Position numbers and translations under genes: made by a program. A DNA stretch of 64,000 bases. Origin: Streptomyces sp. 1331.2. GTDB lineage: Bacteria > Actinomycetota > Actinomycetes > Streptomycetales > Streptomycetaceae. This document shows positions 34,397 to 47,202 of this stretch, piece after piece (the stretch's first letter is position 1; every line of letters starts with the position of its first letter). The notes below the pieces were generated by a model. That model searched no databases and was not told the DNA's origin. It saw nothing but the letters and a program-made list of their open reading frames with translations. The stretch is from the NCBI RefSeq assembly GCF_900199205.1, contig NZ_OBMJ01000001.1, positions 5,015,001 to 5,079,000 on the forward strand, written 5' to 3'.

Positions 34397-34744
34397 TCAG
34401 CTCCCGAGCAGGAACCCGGCGAGCACCGAGGCGGCGTTGGCGGTGGTGGCGGCGGCCCAGGGGAGCGGGGTGCGCAGCCGCAGCCCGGTGAGCGGGCCGA
34501 GCAGGGCGCCCTCGATCAGGCAGACGCCGGCCTCGCCGATCCCGAAGGCGGTCCAGTACGCTGCGGCGGGCCCGGCGGAGTACGGCCGCAGGGACCACCA
34601 GAGCAGCGGGTGCGTCGCCAGGTTGACCAGGACGGCGGCACCGGCGGCCCGGACGGGGCGCAGGCCGCCGGCCCGGACGAGCGCGGCGGTGTAGACGGGG
34701 ACCTCGACCAGCAGGGTCAGGGCCAGGGCGAGGGCGTAGGGCAC
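34397..34744 (-). CDS. Small polytopic membrane protein (115 aa)
   Basis: About 115 residues with three to four membrane segments (ALALALTLLVEVPVYTAALV, VLVNLATHPLLWWSL, AYWTAFGIGEAGVCLIEGAL, and the C-terminal ASVLAGFLLGS). The WWSLRPY and GEAGV-IEG phrases occur in a family of actinobacterial integral membrane proteins. Start GTG 34744 is preferred because it begins a hydrophobic segment; the upstream frame is Arg/Pro-rich shadow. It diverges from the following membrane protein across only 29 bases, so both promoters must overlap. Function unknown. Confidence 0.7.
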   Translation of the reverse strand: MPYALALALTLLVEVPVYTAALVRAGGLRPVRAAGAAVLVNLATHPLLWWSLRPYSAGPAAAYWTAFGIGEAGVCLIEGALLGPLTGLRLRTPLPWAAATTANAASVLAGFLLGS

Positions 34745-34773
34745 GGCGGGGATCGTGCCACGGGGAGGGGAGC

Positions 34774-35913
34774 ATGGCCACCGAGGTCGCACCGGCACCG
34801 CCGGCCCCGCCGGTCCGGCCCGCGCCCGGCGCGGCGCCCGGCCAGGTCGCCGCCCCGCTGGCGGGCTTCGCACTGTCGGCCGTCCTCGCGCTCGCGCTGG
34901 CCCTGCGGGCGCCGACGGGCCTGGCGGTGCTGGGTCTGGCCACCTTCGGACTGCTGCACAACGTGCTGGAGCTGCGCTACGTCGCGGGCCGGTTCGCCGC
35001 CGTCCTGGCGGGCCCGCTGCTGCGGCTGCTGCTGGTGCTGGTGACCGGCATCGTGCTGTGCCGGCTGCTGCCGCCGTCCCGGGTGTCCCAGTCGGCGGAG
35101 ATCCTGCTCGCGTACGGCCTGCTGGCGGCCGCCTGCCGGTACGGGCTGCGCGGCCGTCCTCGGCTGTTGGCGGGGATCGCGGTGCTGCTGCTGGGGGCCG
35201 GGGCGGCGTCGCTGGCCTTCCCCGCGTACCACTTCGTGGTGCTGGCGCACCTGCACAACGTGGTGCCGCTGCTGTTCCTGGCCGAGTGGTCGCGCCGGCT
35301 GCTGCGCGGGCGGGCGGTGTTCCTGGCGGTGCAGTGCGGCTGGGTGCTGCTGGTTCCGGCGCTGCTGCTGAGCGGCCTGCTGGACGGCCTGCTGTCCCGG
35401 CCCGCCGACGGCTGGGCGAGCGGCTGGGCGGGGGGATGGACGGACCGGCTGGCGGCCGCCTACACCCCGCCGGCCTGGCTGACGCCGGAGGTGGGCCTGC
35501 GCTTCCTGGCGGTGTTCGCCTTCCTGCAGACGATGCACTACGTGGTCTGGGTCTGGTTCCTGCCCCGGTACGCGCCGGAGGCGGCGGAGCGCTTCGACGC
35601 CCGGGTACCGGCCCTGCGCGGCGTGCGGGCGTGGCTGCTGGGCGCGGGGGCCGGGCTGCTGCTGGCGCTGCTGTTCGCGGTGGACTACGCGCAGGGCCGG
35701 TCCCTGTACGCGGCGCTGGCGAGTTACCACGCCTATCTGGAGTTCCCGGTGCTGCTGATGCTGGTGCTCGGCGCCGGCGACAGCCTCGGTGCCGGCGCAA
35801 GCCTCGGCCACAGCGCCGGCGACAGCCTCGGCGACAGCCTCGGCGACAGCGCCGGCGTCGGCGCGCGGGCCGGTTCGGAGCGGAGCGCGGATGGAGCGGA
35901 GGTGAACGTATGA
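34774..35913 (+). CDS. Large polytopic membrane protein (379 aa)
   Basis: Integral membrane protein with about nine hydrophobic segments. Histidines in membrane-proximal positions (GLLHNVLELRYVAGR, HFVVLAHLHNVVPLLFLAEW, LQTMHYVVWVWFLPRY, SYHAYLEFPVLLM) recur and could bind metal or heme; this is inference. The C-terminus after residue 335 is a repetitive GDSLG segment encoded by a 12-bp repeat. It overlaps a 51-residue membrane peptide gene by 4 bases. A purine-rich GGGGAGGGGAGC precedes ATG 34774. I cannot assign a family with confidence. Confidence 0.75.
   Translation: MATEVAPAPPAPPVRPAPGAAPGQVAAPLAGFALSAVLALALALRAPTGLAVLGLATFGLLHNVLELRYVAGRFAAVLAGPLLRLLLVLVTGIVLCRLLPPSRVSQSAEILLAYGLLAAACRYGLRGRPRLLAGIAVLLLGAGAASLAFPAYHFVVLAHLHNVVPLLFLAEWSRRLLRGRAVFLAVQCGWVLLVPALLLSGLLDGLLSRPADGWASGWAGGWTDRLAAAYTPPAWLTPEVGLRFLAVFAFLQTMHYVVWVWFLPRYAPEAAERFDARVPALRGVRAWLLGAGAGLLLALLFAVDYAQGRSLYAALASYHAYLEFPVLLMLVLGAGDSLGAGASLGHSAGDSLGDSLGDSAGVGARAGSERSADGAEVNV
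35776..35855. repeat. In-frame 12-bp repeats (GGCGACAGCCTC)
   Basis: GGCGACAGCCTC occurs at 35776, 35818 and 35830, with degenerate copies between, coding GDSLG repeats at the C-terminus of the membrane protein. Confidence 0.8.
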
Positions 35914-36065
35914 GGACAACCCTGCTGGCGGACATCGCCCCCTCGCCGACCGGCGGTTCCGGTGGTGAGCTTGTGGTGGTGTTGCTGATGGCAGCCGCGG
36001 TGGTGGCGGGAGCGGTCTGGCTGATCAGGCTGGAGCGCAAGCGGCGCGGCCCGGACGGCGAGTGA
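35910..36065 (+). CDS. 51-residue single-pass membrane peptide
   Basis: Short protein of 51 residues: MRTTLLADIAPSPTGG, one membrane helix (GELVVVLLMAAAVVAGAVWL) and a basic cytosolic tail (RLERKRRGPDGE). ATG 35910 lies in the stop of the polytopic protein (ATGA), with GGAGCGGAGG 7 bases upstream, so the two are translationally coupled and may form a complex. The sequence has clean codon use and a topology obeying the positive-inside rule. Confidence 0.75.
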   Translation: MRTTLLADIAPSPTGGSGGELVVVLLMAAAVVAGAVWLIRLERKRRGPDGE

Positions 36066-36085
36066 GTCACGGCATGCACTATGGT

Positions 36086-36138
36086 TTATCTCGACATCGA
36101 GATAACTGCCGCTTAGGATATATCTCGACATCAAGATA
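36086..36138. promoter_or_regulatory. Two tandem palindromic operators upstream of acnA
   Basis: TTATCTCGA-CA-TCGAGATAA (36086-36105) is a 9-bp perfect dyad; TATCTCGA-CA-TCAAGATA (36121-36138) is a near copy, centres 34 bases apart. The regulator is unknown; dyads of this size suit a MarR- or TetR-type dimer. Both lie 110-165 bases before the acnA start. Confidence 0.7.
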
Positions 36139-36179
36139 CTTGCCGAGAGGCGCTCACCGGCGATGCGGGCAAGGCAAGC

Positions 36180-36198
36180 CTAAGTAAGGCTGACCTTA
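36180..36198. promoter_or_regulatory. Iron-box-like site upstream of acnA
   Basis: CTAAGTAAGGCTGACCTTA matches about 14 of 19 positions of the IdeR/DmdR iron box TTAGGTTAGGCTAACCTAA. Aconitase carries a 4Fe-4S cluster, and iron control of acn is known in actinobacteria. A second, weaker AAGGCAAGCCTAAG half overlaps it at 36171-36184. Confidence 0.6.
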
Positions 36199-36248
36199 CC
36201 ACCGCGTGGCGGCCGGATATCGCACGAAGCACCCAGAAGGAGTCAGTC

Positions 36249-38912
<2,664 letters not shown>

Positions 38913-38930
38913 GCCCAGGCGCCTCAAGGG

Positions 38931-38961
38931 GAGGCCGGACCGCACTCCGCGGTCCGGCCTC
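38931..38961 (+). terminator. acnA terminator hairpin
   Basis: 13-bp perfect stem (38931-38943 and 38949-38961, loop ACTCC) followed by TT, 19 bases after the acnA stop. Confidence 0.85.
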
Positions 38962-39076
38962 TTCCGCATCCTGTGCGCAGGGGCGGCAGATGCCGGGCCG
39001 GGGCACGGGGTCATGGCGGCCACCGCCATCCCCTCCCACGCAACACAGCACTGTGCGGGCAGCCCATTCCGCTGTC

Positions 39077-39117
39077 ACCCCGTCGCCGCTTCGGCACAGC
39101 CGAAACGGCGACGGGGT
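39077..39117. terminator. Second hairpin between acnA and pepN
   Basis: 12-bp outer stem (39077-39088 with 39106-39117) plus 5-bp inner stem (39090-39094 with 39100-39104), one mismatch and a CACAG loop. Confidence 0.7.
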
Positions 39118-39119
39118 TG

Positions 39120-39176
39120 TCTGACCCTTTTGCGCAGGACGTCGGCCAGACCGACTTCCTGTGCAAAAGGGTCAGA
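39120..39176. repeat. Long 57-nt inverted repeat between acnA and pepN
   Basis: Arms 39120-39145 and 39151-39176 pair over about 25 positions: 14 perfect outer pairs including a CCCTTTT/AAAAGGG block, one G-T pair, five further pairs, one mismatch, and five inner pairs closing a CCAGA loop. It lies 50 bases past the pepN stop (minus strand). It may be the pepN terminator, an RNA gene or a small mobile repeat. Confidence 0.75.
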
Positions 39177-39226
39177 GGGCTGCGCCAACGTCGGCGGGCC
39201 CGTTCGCTCAGCCTGAGCTCAGGCGG

Positions 39227-41830
<2,604 letters not shown>

Positions 41831-42050
41831 GGCGGTACTCCTTTGTCCGGCTCGCACGGTGGTGCGGGTCTGGGCGGTGCGGTCACGGTGCGCGGTGTGG
41901 CCGCGCACGCGGGTCATCCTTTCACGCCCCCGCCGTCGGTACCATTGCACAGGCCGCCGCGTCCGCGCCGGAATCAGCGGCGCCGTGCGGGTGTTGGGCC
42001 TCGGGGGCGGAGATTCCCGGCCCGGACCCCCTCACGAAGGACGACACGCA

Positions 42051-42683
42051 GTGACGACTGCCGCTGAGCGCAAGACCGCAGACTTCTGGTTCGACCCGGC
42101 CTGCCCGTGGGCGTGGATGACCTCCCGCTGGCTGATCGAGGTTCAGCAGCTGCGCCCGGTCGACCTGCGCTGGCACGTGATGAGCCTGTCCGTGCTGAAC
42201 GAGCACCGGGACCTCCCGGAGAGCTACCGCAAGATGCTGGACAACGCCTGGGGCGCGGTGCGGGTGTGCATAGCCGCGGCCGAGCAGCACGGCGAGGAGG
42301 TGCTCGGCCGGCTCTACACCGAGCTGGGCCTGCGCTTCCACAACCAGGGCCTGCCGCAGAACCGGGAGACCGTCACGGCCGCCCTGGTGGCCGCGGGCCT
42401 GCCCGCCGAGCTGGCCGACGCGGCCGACACCGACACCCACGACGAGGCCCTGCGCGCCTCGCACAAGGAGGGCATCAGCCTGGTCGGCGAGGACGTCGGC
42501 ACCCCGGTGATCGCGGTCGAGGGCGCGGACGGCGACCGGGTCGCCTTCTTCGGCCCCGTGGTCACCCCGGCTCCGAAGGGCGAGGCCGCGGCCCGGCTCT
42601 GGGACGGCACCCTGCTGGTGGCCTCCACCCCGGGCTTCTACGAGATCAAGCGCACCCGGACGGCCGGCCCGTCCTTCGAGTGA
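42051..42683 (+). CDS. Rv2466c-like mycothiol-dependent oxidoreductase (DsbA fold)
   Basis: Thioredoxin-fold/DsbA-like protein of 210 residues. The N-terminal active site is DPACPWAWMTSRWL: a CPWA sequence with a single cysteine, where Rv2466c of mycobacteria has CPWC. The cis-Pro loop is VGTPVIAV. The other motifs (WHVMSLSVLNEHRDLPESYRKML, FYEIKRTR) match the DsbA-like family annotated as mycothiol-dependent nitroreductase. The single-cysteine site suggests a monothiol mechanism with mycothiol as partner; substrate is unknown. GTG 42051 has AAGGA about ten bases upstream. Confidence 0.82.
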   Translation: MTTAAERKTADFWFDPACPWAWMTSRWLIEVQQLRPVDLRWHVMSLSVLNEHRDLPESYRKMLDNAWGAVRVCIAAAEQHGEEVLGRLYTELGLRFHNQGLPQNRETVTAALVAAGLPAELADAADTDTHDEALRASHKEGISLVGEDVGTPVIAVEGADGDRVAFFGPVVTPAPKGEAAARLWDGTLLVASTPGFYEIKRTRTAGPSFE

Positions 42684-42689
42684 CCGCAC

Positions 42690-42746
42690 GGCCTTCGGGT
42701 GTTCGCGCGGCCTTCGGGTGTTCGCACCGCCTTCGGGTGTTCGCGC
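42690..42746. repeat. 19-bp tandem repeat, 3 copies
   Basis: GGCCTTCGGGTGTTCGCGC-type units at 42690-42708, 42709-42727 and 42728-42746 with two substitutions, starting 6 bases after the preceding stop codon. Confidence 0.88.
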
Positions 42747-42776
42747 GGCCTCCGAGAGGCCGTGCGGCCGTACGGC

Positions 42777-42813
42777 GAAGGGCCCGGTACCGGACTCCGG
42801 TACCGGGCCCTTC
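42777..42813. terminator. Bidirectional terminator before the amino acid permease
   Basis: 17-bp perfect inverted repeat (42777-42793 and 42797-42813, loop ACT) between convergent genes. Confidence 0.88.
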
Positions 42814-42822
42814 GGGTCGGCC

Positions 42823-44268
42823 TCAGCGCGTGGCGGCGTCCCGGCGCTGCTTGAGCAGCCCGGCGGCGCTCAGCACCGCCACCAGCACCCCGGCCGCGTA
42901 CAGCTGTTCCCGGTTGCCCTCGGTGGTGGTCATCAGCGCGAGGATGCCGGCCACGGCGGCCATCGCGACCCAGGTCAGGTACGGGTAGCCCCACATCTTC
43001 ACGGTCAGCAGCTCGGGCGCCTCGCGCTCCAGCCGGCGGCGCATCCGCAGCTGGACCACGCAGATGAACAGCCAGACCACCAGGATCGCCACGCCGGTGG
43101 TGTTCATCAGCCAGGTGAACACGGTGTCGGGCCAGAACTTGGCGGCCAGCACGGCGCCGAAGCCGAACAGGCAGGAGGCCAGCACGGCCCGGCGCGGCAC
43201 CCCGCCGCTGACCTTGGCCAGCGCCTTGGGGCCCTGGCCGCGGCCGACCAGCGAGTACGCCATCCGGGAGGCGCCGTAGATGTTGGCGTTCATCGCGGAC
43301 AGCAGCGCGACCAGCACCACGACCTGCATGATCGCCCCCGCGCCGGGCACCCCGAGGTGGCGCAGCACGGTGACGTACGGGCCGTCGGCGACGACCGCCG
43401 GGTCCTTCCAGGAGACCAGGGTGACCACCAGGGCCATCGAGCCGATGTAGAAGATGGCGATCCGCCACACCGCGGTGCGCACGGCGTTGGCGACGTTCTT
43501 CTTGGGGTCGTCGGACTCGGCGGCGGCGATGGTCACGGTCTCCAGGCCGCCGTACGCGAAGACCGAGGCGAGCAGACCGACGATCAGCCCGTTGACACCG
43601 GTGGGCAAGAAGCCGCCCTGGCCGGTGAGGTTGTCGGTGCCGGGGGATCCGGGGCCGAGCACCCCGGCGATGCCCAGCCCGCCGAGGACCAGGAAGGCGA
43701 TGATCGCGGCGACCTTGATCGTGGCGAACCAGAACTCGAACTCGCCGAAGTTCTTCACCGCGGTCAGGTTGCTGGCGCAGAAGAAGACCATGAACAGGGC
43801 GACCCACACCCACGAGGAGACGCCCGGCACCCAGCCGTTGACGATCTTCCCGGCGGCGGTGGCCTCGGCGGCGACGCCGCAACAGAGCATCACCCAGTAC
43901 ATCCAGCCCGCGGTGATCCCGGCCCACGGGCCGATCTCCTTCTCGGCGTGCACCGAGAACGAGCCGGAGGCGGGACGGGCCGCGGACATCTCGCCGAGCA
44001 TCCGCATGATCAGCATGACCAGCAGGCCGGAGAGCACGAAGGCCAGGATGATCGCAGGACCCGCGGCCGCGATGCCCGCGCCGGAGCCGACGAAGAGGCC
44101 CGCGCCGATCACACCGCCGAGGGCGATCATCGACAGGTGGCGCTGCTTCAGCCCGTGGGAGAGCTGCTGGCTGTTCGACGCCGGGGTGGCGGCGTCGGTG
44201 GTCCCGGGCGCCGGGGGCGCGGAGGTGGGGGCCATAGGGGTGGTTCCAGACTGTGCGGTATGCGGCAT
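42823..44268 (-). CDS. Amino acid permease (AAT/APC family, GabP/LysP-like)
   Basis: Inner-membrane amino acid/proton symporter of 481 residues with 12 membrane helices. Family signatures are HLSMIALGGVIGAGLFVGSG, RPASGSFSVHAEKEIGPWAG and FAYGGLETVTIAAAESDDPKKNVANAVRT. The first 45 residues are Pro/Ala/Thr-rich and disordered. The substrate (GABA, basic or aromatic amino acid) cannot be set from sequence. ATG 44268 is preferred; a start at 44292 would add eight residues. On the minus strand GATATT lies ahead of the start and may be the -10. Confidence 0.9.
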   Translation of the reverse strand: MPHTAQSGTTPMAPTSAPPAPGTTDAATPASNSQQLSHGLKQRHLSMIALGGVIGAGLFVGSGAGIAAAGPAIILAFVLSGLLVMLIMRMLGEMSAARPASGSFSVHAEKEIGPWAGITAGWMYWVMLCCGVAAEATAAGKIVNGWVPGVSSWVWVALFMVFFCASNLTAVKNFGEFEFWFATIKVAAIIAFLVLGGLGIAGVLGPGSPGTDNLTGQGGFLPTGVNGLIVGLLASVFAYGGLETVTIAAAESDDPKKNVANAVRTAVWRIAIFYIGSMALVVTLVSWKDPAVVADGPYVTVLRHLGVPGAGAIMQVVVLVALLSAMNANIYGASRMAYSLVGRGQGPKALAKVSGGVPRRAVLASCLFGFGAVLAAKFWPDTVFTWLMNTTGVAILVVWLFICVVQLRMRRRLEREAPELLTVKMWGYPYLTWVAMAAVAGILALMTTTEGNREQLYAAGVLVAVLSAAGLLKQRRDAATR

Positions 44269-44502
44269 GAGTTGTCCAATATCCGGGGACACCTCTGTTC
44301 ATGCCAACGCGTTCCGGCCCGGGACCACATTGCGGACCAGGTGGAAACGTGGAGTGACTGCACCGTCACCAAGGGTCGTTCCCGGGTGGTTCCGACAATG
44401 CGAACAGGCGGGGCTTTGTCCGAAACCGTGAAGGTGGCGGAGTGGATCACCGCGTAGGTTCACAGGTGTTCACTCACCCGGATCCCCACGGAGGAGCCCC
44501 CG

Positions 44503-45102
44503 ATGGCCACCGCCACCACCCCGATACCGCGCCGCGCCGTCCTCGCCGACCTGCTGCCCGCCGCGTCCACCCGCCTCGGCGCCCAGGCCCGCGACCTGGC
44601 CCTGGTGGCCGGCGGCGCCGCGCTGACCGGCGTGGCCGCCCAGCTGTCGGTGAACGTCCCCGGTTCGCCGGTGCCGGTCACCGGCCAGACCTTCGCCGCC
44701 CTGCTGGTCGGCACCGCGCTCGGCGCCCGCCGCGGCGTCGCCTCGCTCGCCCTCTACCTGCTGGCCGGCATGGCGGGCCTGCCCTGGTTCGCCGCGGGCA
44801 CCTCCGGCTGGGCGATGCCCTCCCTCGGCTACGTGCTCGGCTTCGTCGTCGCCGCCGCCCTGACCGGCGCGCTGGCCCGCCGCGGCGCCGACCGCACCCC
44901 GGTGAACACCGCCGTCGCCATGGTCCTCGGCAGCCTCGCCATCTACGCGGTCGGCGTCCCGTACCTGGCCTTCTCGCTGCACGTGTCGCTCGCCCGCGCC
45001 GCCGAGCTGGGCCTCTACCCGTACCTGGTCGGCGACGCCCTCAAGGCGGCCCTCGCCGCCGGCGCCCTGCCGCTGACCTGGAAGCTCCTCGGCCGCCGCT
45101 GA
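44503..45102 (+). CDS. bioY: BioY biotin-transporter S-component
   Basis: Membrane substrate-binding subunit of an ECF-type biotin transporter, 199 residues. The BioY signature SVNVPGSPVPVTGQTFAALLVG and the following GARRGVASLALYLLAGMAGLPWF are clear, along with a glycine-rich GWAMPSLGYVLGFVVAA. Six membrane helices are expected. ACGGAGGAG precedes ATG 44503. bioM/bioN (ATPase and T-component) are not adjacent, so it may use a shared ECF module or act alone. Confidence 0.94.
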   Translation: MATATTPIPRRAVLADLLPAASTRLGAQARDLALVAGGAALTGVAAQLSVNVPGSPVPVTGQTFAALLVGTALGARRGVASLALYLLAGMAGLPWFAAGTSGWAMPSLGYVLGFVVAAALTGALARRGADRTPVNTAVAMVLGSLAIYAVGVPYLAFSLHVSLARAAELGLYPYLVGDALKAALAAGALPLTWKLLGRR

Positions 45103-45147
45103 GCACAGCCTGATCGGCCCGCCCGGCCCCCGTTGTCGGGCCCGGGC

Positions 45148-45181
45148 ACACGCGCATGCCACACTCATGGCATGCGCGTGT
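45148..45181. promoter_or_regulatory. 14-bp inverted repeat across the rpiB start
   Basis: Arms 45148-45161 and 45168-45181 are perfect (ACACGCGCATGCCA / TGGCATGCGCGTGT) with a 6-base spacer CACTCA. The repeat covers a CACACT -10-like box at 45160-45165 and the rpiB ATG at 45172. It could be an operator or, if the message starts upstream, a hairpin hiding the start codon. Confidence 0.6.
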
Positions 45182-45657
45182 ACCTGGGCTCCGACCATGC
45201 CGGATACGAACTGAAGAACCACCTCGTGGAGTGGCTGAAGGGGGCCGGCCACGAGCCGGTCGACTGCGGGCCGCACATCTATGACGCCGAGGACGACTAC
45301 CCGCCGTTCTGCCTGCGCGCCGCCGAGCGCACCGCCGCCGACCCGGAGGCGCTGGGCATCGTGATCGGCGGCTCGGGCAACGGCGAGGCGATCGCCGCCA
45401 ACAAGGTCAAGGGCGTCCGGGCCGCGCTGGCCTGGAGCGTGCAGACCGCCGAGCTCGGCCGTCAGCACAACAACGCCAACGTGATCTCCATCGGCGGCCG
45501 CATGCACACCGAGGACGAGGCCACCAAGTTCGTCGAGGTCTTCCTCGCCACCCCCTACAGCGGCGAGCCGCGGCACACCCGCCGGATCGAGATGCTGAGC
45601 GAGTACGAGACCACCGGCGAGCTCCCGCCGATCCCGGCCCACCACCCCCAGGGCTGA
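45172..45657 (+). CDS. rpiB: Ribose-5-phosphate isomerase B
   Basis: Interconverts ribose-5-phosphate and ribulose-5-phosphate (or related sugars) in the pentose phosphate pathway. 161 residues of the RpiB/LacAB fold: MRVYLGSDHAGYELKNHL, DYPPFCLRAAER, VIGGSGNGEAIAANKVKGVRAAL, and HNNANVISIGGRMH. The active-site position usually Cys in RpiB (GTGIG-like loop) is SGNGE here, as in the actinobacterial subgroup. The ATG sits inside an inverted repeat, with CACACT about 6 bases upstream, suggesting a leaderless message. Confidence 0.92.
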   Translation: MRVYLGSDHAGYELKNHLVEWLKGAGHEPVDCGPHIYDAEDDYPPFCLRAAERTAADPEALGIVIGGSGNGEAIAANKVKGVRAALAWSVQTAELGRQHNNANVISIGGRMHTEDEATKFVEVFLATPYSGEPRHTRRIEMLSEYETTGELPPIPAHHPQG

Positions 45658-45981
45658 TCCCGCCCCCACCCTCCTCCCGGCCGGCTGCACCCTCCCGTGC
45701 GGCCGGCCGCCGCCGTCCCGGGGCGCAGCCGGTGCCGGAGCCCGTCCGGCGGACCCCGGTCCTGTGGGATCGGCCACAGGCCCCGGCGCGCAGCCGGCAC
45801 CGCGCGCGGGGCGCGCACGCCGCCCGCCTGTTTCCGTACGCCCAACCGCCGTACGCCTCCTGACGACCTGCCCGCGGCCGCCCCGATCGGCCGAAACCCG
45901 CCGAGCGCCCCGCGCCCCGGCGCCCGCGCCCGCCCCCGGGCCGTCGACGCCGGGCCGTACCCGTGGATAGGGTCGGGCCCC
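45658..45981. other. 324-bp intergenic region before the PP2C phosphatase
   Basis: Very GC-rich. Besides the rpiB hairpin I see no gene; the frame of the next gene stays open through it but reads Arg/Pro/Ala-rich sequence. GATAGG about 45966-45971 may be a -10 for the next gene. Confidence 0.5.
45678..45709 (+). terminator. rpiB terminator hairpin
   Basis: 13-bp stem with one T-G pair (45678-45690 and 45697-45709, loop CCTCCC), 20 bases after the stop. Confidence 0.7.
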
Positions 45982-47202
45982 ATGGCTGGCAGACCGCCGG
46001 GCGCACCGCCCCAGACGACTGCGACGAGGCCCGGCGCCGCCCCGGCGTCCGAGTCCGTGACGGCCCGGTTGCGCAAGAGGCTCCGCCGGGTCCGCCGAAG
46101 GCTGCGCACGGCCGGTGTGGACTACTTCCGCGGCGGCGCCGCCGACTGGCCGGTGCTCTGCGCGCTCGCCCTGCTCGTCCCGATGCTGATCCTGCTCAAC
46201 ATCTGGATCCCCGACTGGGCCCCGCCCACCTCGCTGGTCCTGCCGATCCTGGCGGGCGCGCTGCTGCTGCGCCCCGGCAGCCTGGTGGTGCTCTACGCGC
46301 TGGCCGCGCTCGGCCTCTCGGCCGAGTCCGTGATCCACACCGGCCAGCGGGTCGCCAGCGACAACCCGCAGGCCTACCTCTACGGCGTGACCCCGGGAGC
46401 GGCCCTGGTGGTCGGCGCCGCCGGAGTGGGCGGCCTGCTGCTGGCCCAGTTCCGGGCGCGGGTCGGTGTGCCCTGGTGGGGCGGCTCCACCATGCTGTTC
46501 GACCTGCGCGAGCGGCTGCGGGTGCAGAGCCGGGTGCCCCGGCTGCCGGACGGCTGGCACGCGGACATGGCGCTGCGCCCGGCCGGCGGGCAGTCCTTCT
46601 CCGGGGACTTCGTGGTCGCCGCCCGCACCGGCCCCGGCCAGCGGCTGCTGGAGGTGGTCCTGGCGGACGTCTCCGGCAAGGGCATGGACGCCGGCTCCCG
46701 CGCGCTGCTGCTCTCCGGCGCCTTCGGCGGCCTGGTCGGCTCGCTGCCCGCGCACGACTTCCTGCCCGCCGCCAACGGCTACCTGCTGCGCCAGTCCTGG
46801 GACGAGGGCTTCGCCACCGCCGTCCACCTGGTGCTGGACCTGGACACCGGGGAGTACGAGCTGCTGTCGGCCGGGCACCTGCCGGGCATGCAGCGACTGG
46901 CGGGCGCCGGCCGCTGGGAGGTCAAGGAGGCCGACGGCCCGCTGCTCGGGATCTACGACGGCGCCAAGTTCGAGGGCGTGCGCGGGCGGTTGAACCGGGG
47001 CGACGTCCTGATGCTGTGCACCGACGGCATGGTCGAGGCCCCCGGCCGGGACCTCACCGAGGGCATGGACCGGCTGATGGGCGAGGCGGACCGGCTGGTC
47101 CCCGGCGGCGGCGCGGGGGCGGGCAGCGCGGCCGCACTGATCGAGACCGTCGCCCGGGACATCAACGACGACCGCGCGGTCCTGCTGCTCTGGCGCGATT
47201 AG
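45982..47202 (+). CDS. Membrane-anchored PP2C/SpoIIE-type serine phosphatase
   Basis: Protein of 406 residues. A basic cytosolic segment (residues 25-42, RLRKRLRRVRRRLR) precedes three to four membrane helices (WPVLCALALLVPMLILLNIW, LPILAGALLL, GAALVVGAAGVGGLLLAQF). The catalytic SpoIIE/RsbU domain follows, with metal-ligand motifs GGQSFSGDFV (D), VLADVSGKGMDAG (D, G) and DVLMLCTDGMVEA (D), and a final DDRAVLLLWR. Proteins of this class dephosphorylate anti-sigma-factor antagonists. No anti-sigma or antagonist gene adjoins it. ATG 45982 is chosen at the end of the poor coding upstream segment. Confidence 0.88.
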   Translation: MAGRPPGAPPQTTATRPGAAPASESVTARLRKRLRRVRRRLRTAGVDYFRGGAADWPVLCALALLVPMLILLNIWIPDWAPPTSLVLPILAGALLLRPGSLVVLYALAALGLSAESVIHTGQRVASDNPQAYLYGVTPGAALVVGAAGVGGLLLAQFRARVGVPWWGGSTMLFDLRERLRVQSRVPRLPDGWHADMALRPAGGQSFSGDFVVAARTGPGQRLLEVVLADVSGKGMDAGSRALLLSGAFGGLVGSLPAHDFLPAANGYLLRQSWDEGFATAVHLVLDLDTGEYELLSAGHLPGMQRLAGAGRWEVKEADGPLLGIYDGAKFEGVRGRLNRGDVLMLCTDGMVEAPGRDLTEGMDRLMGEADRLVPGGGAGAGSAAALIETVARDINDDRAVLLLWRD

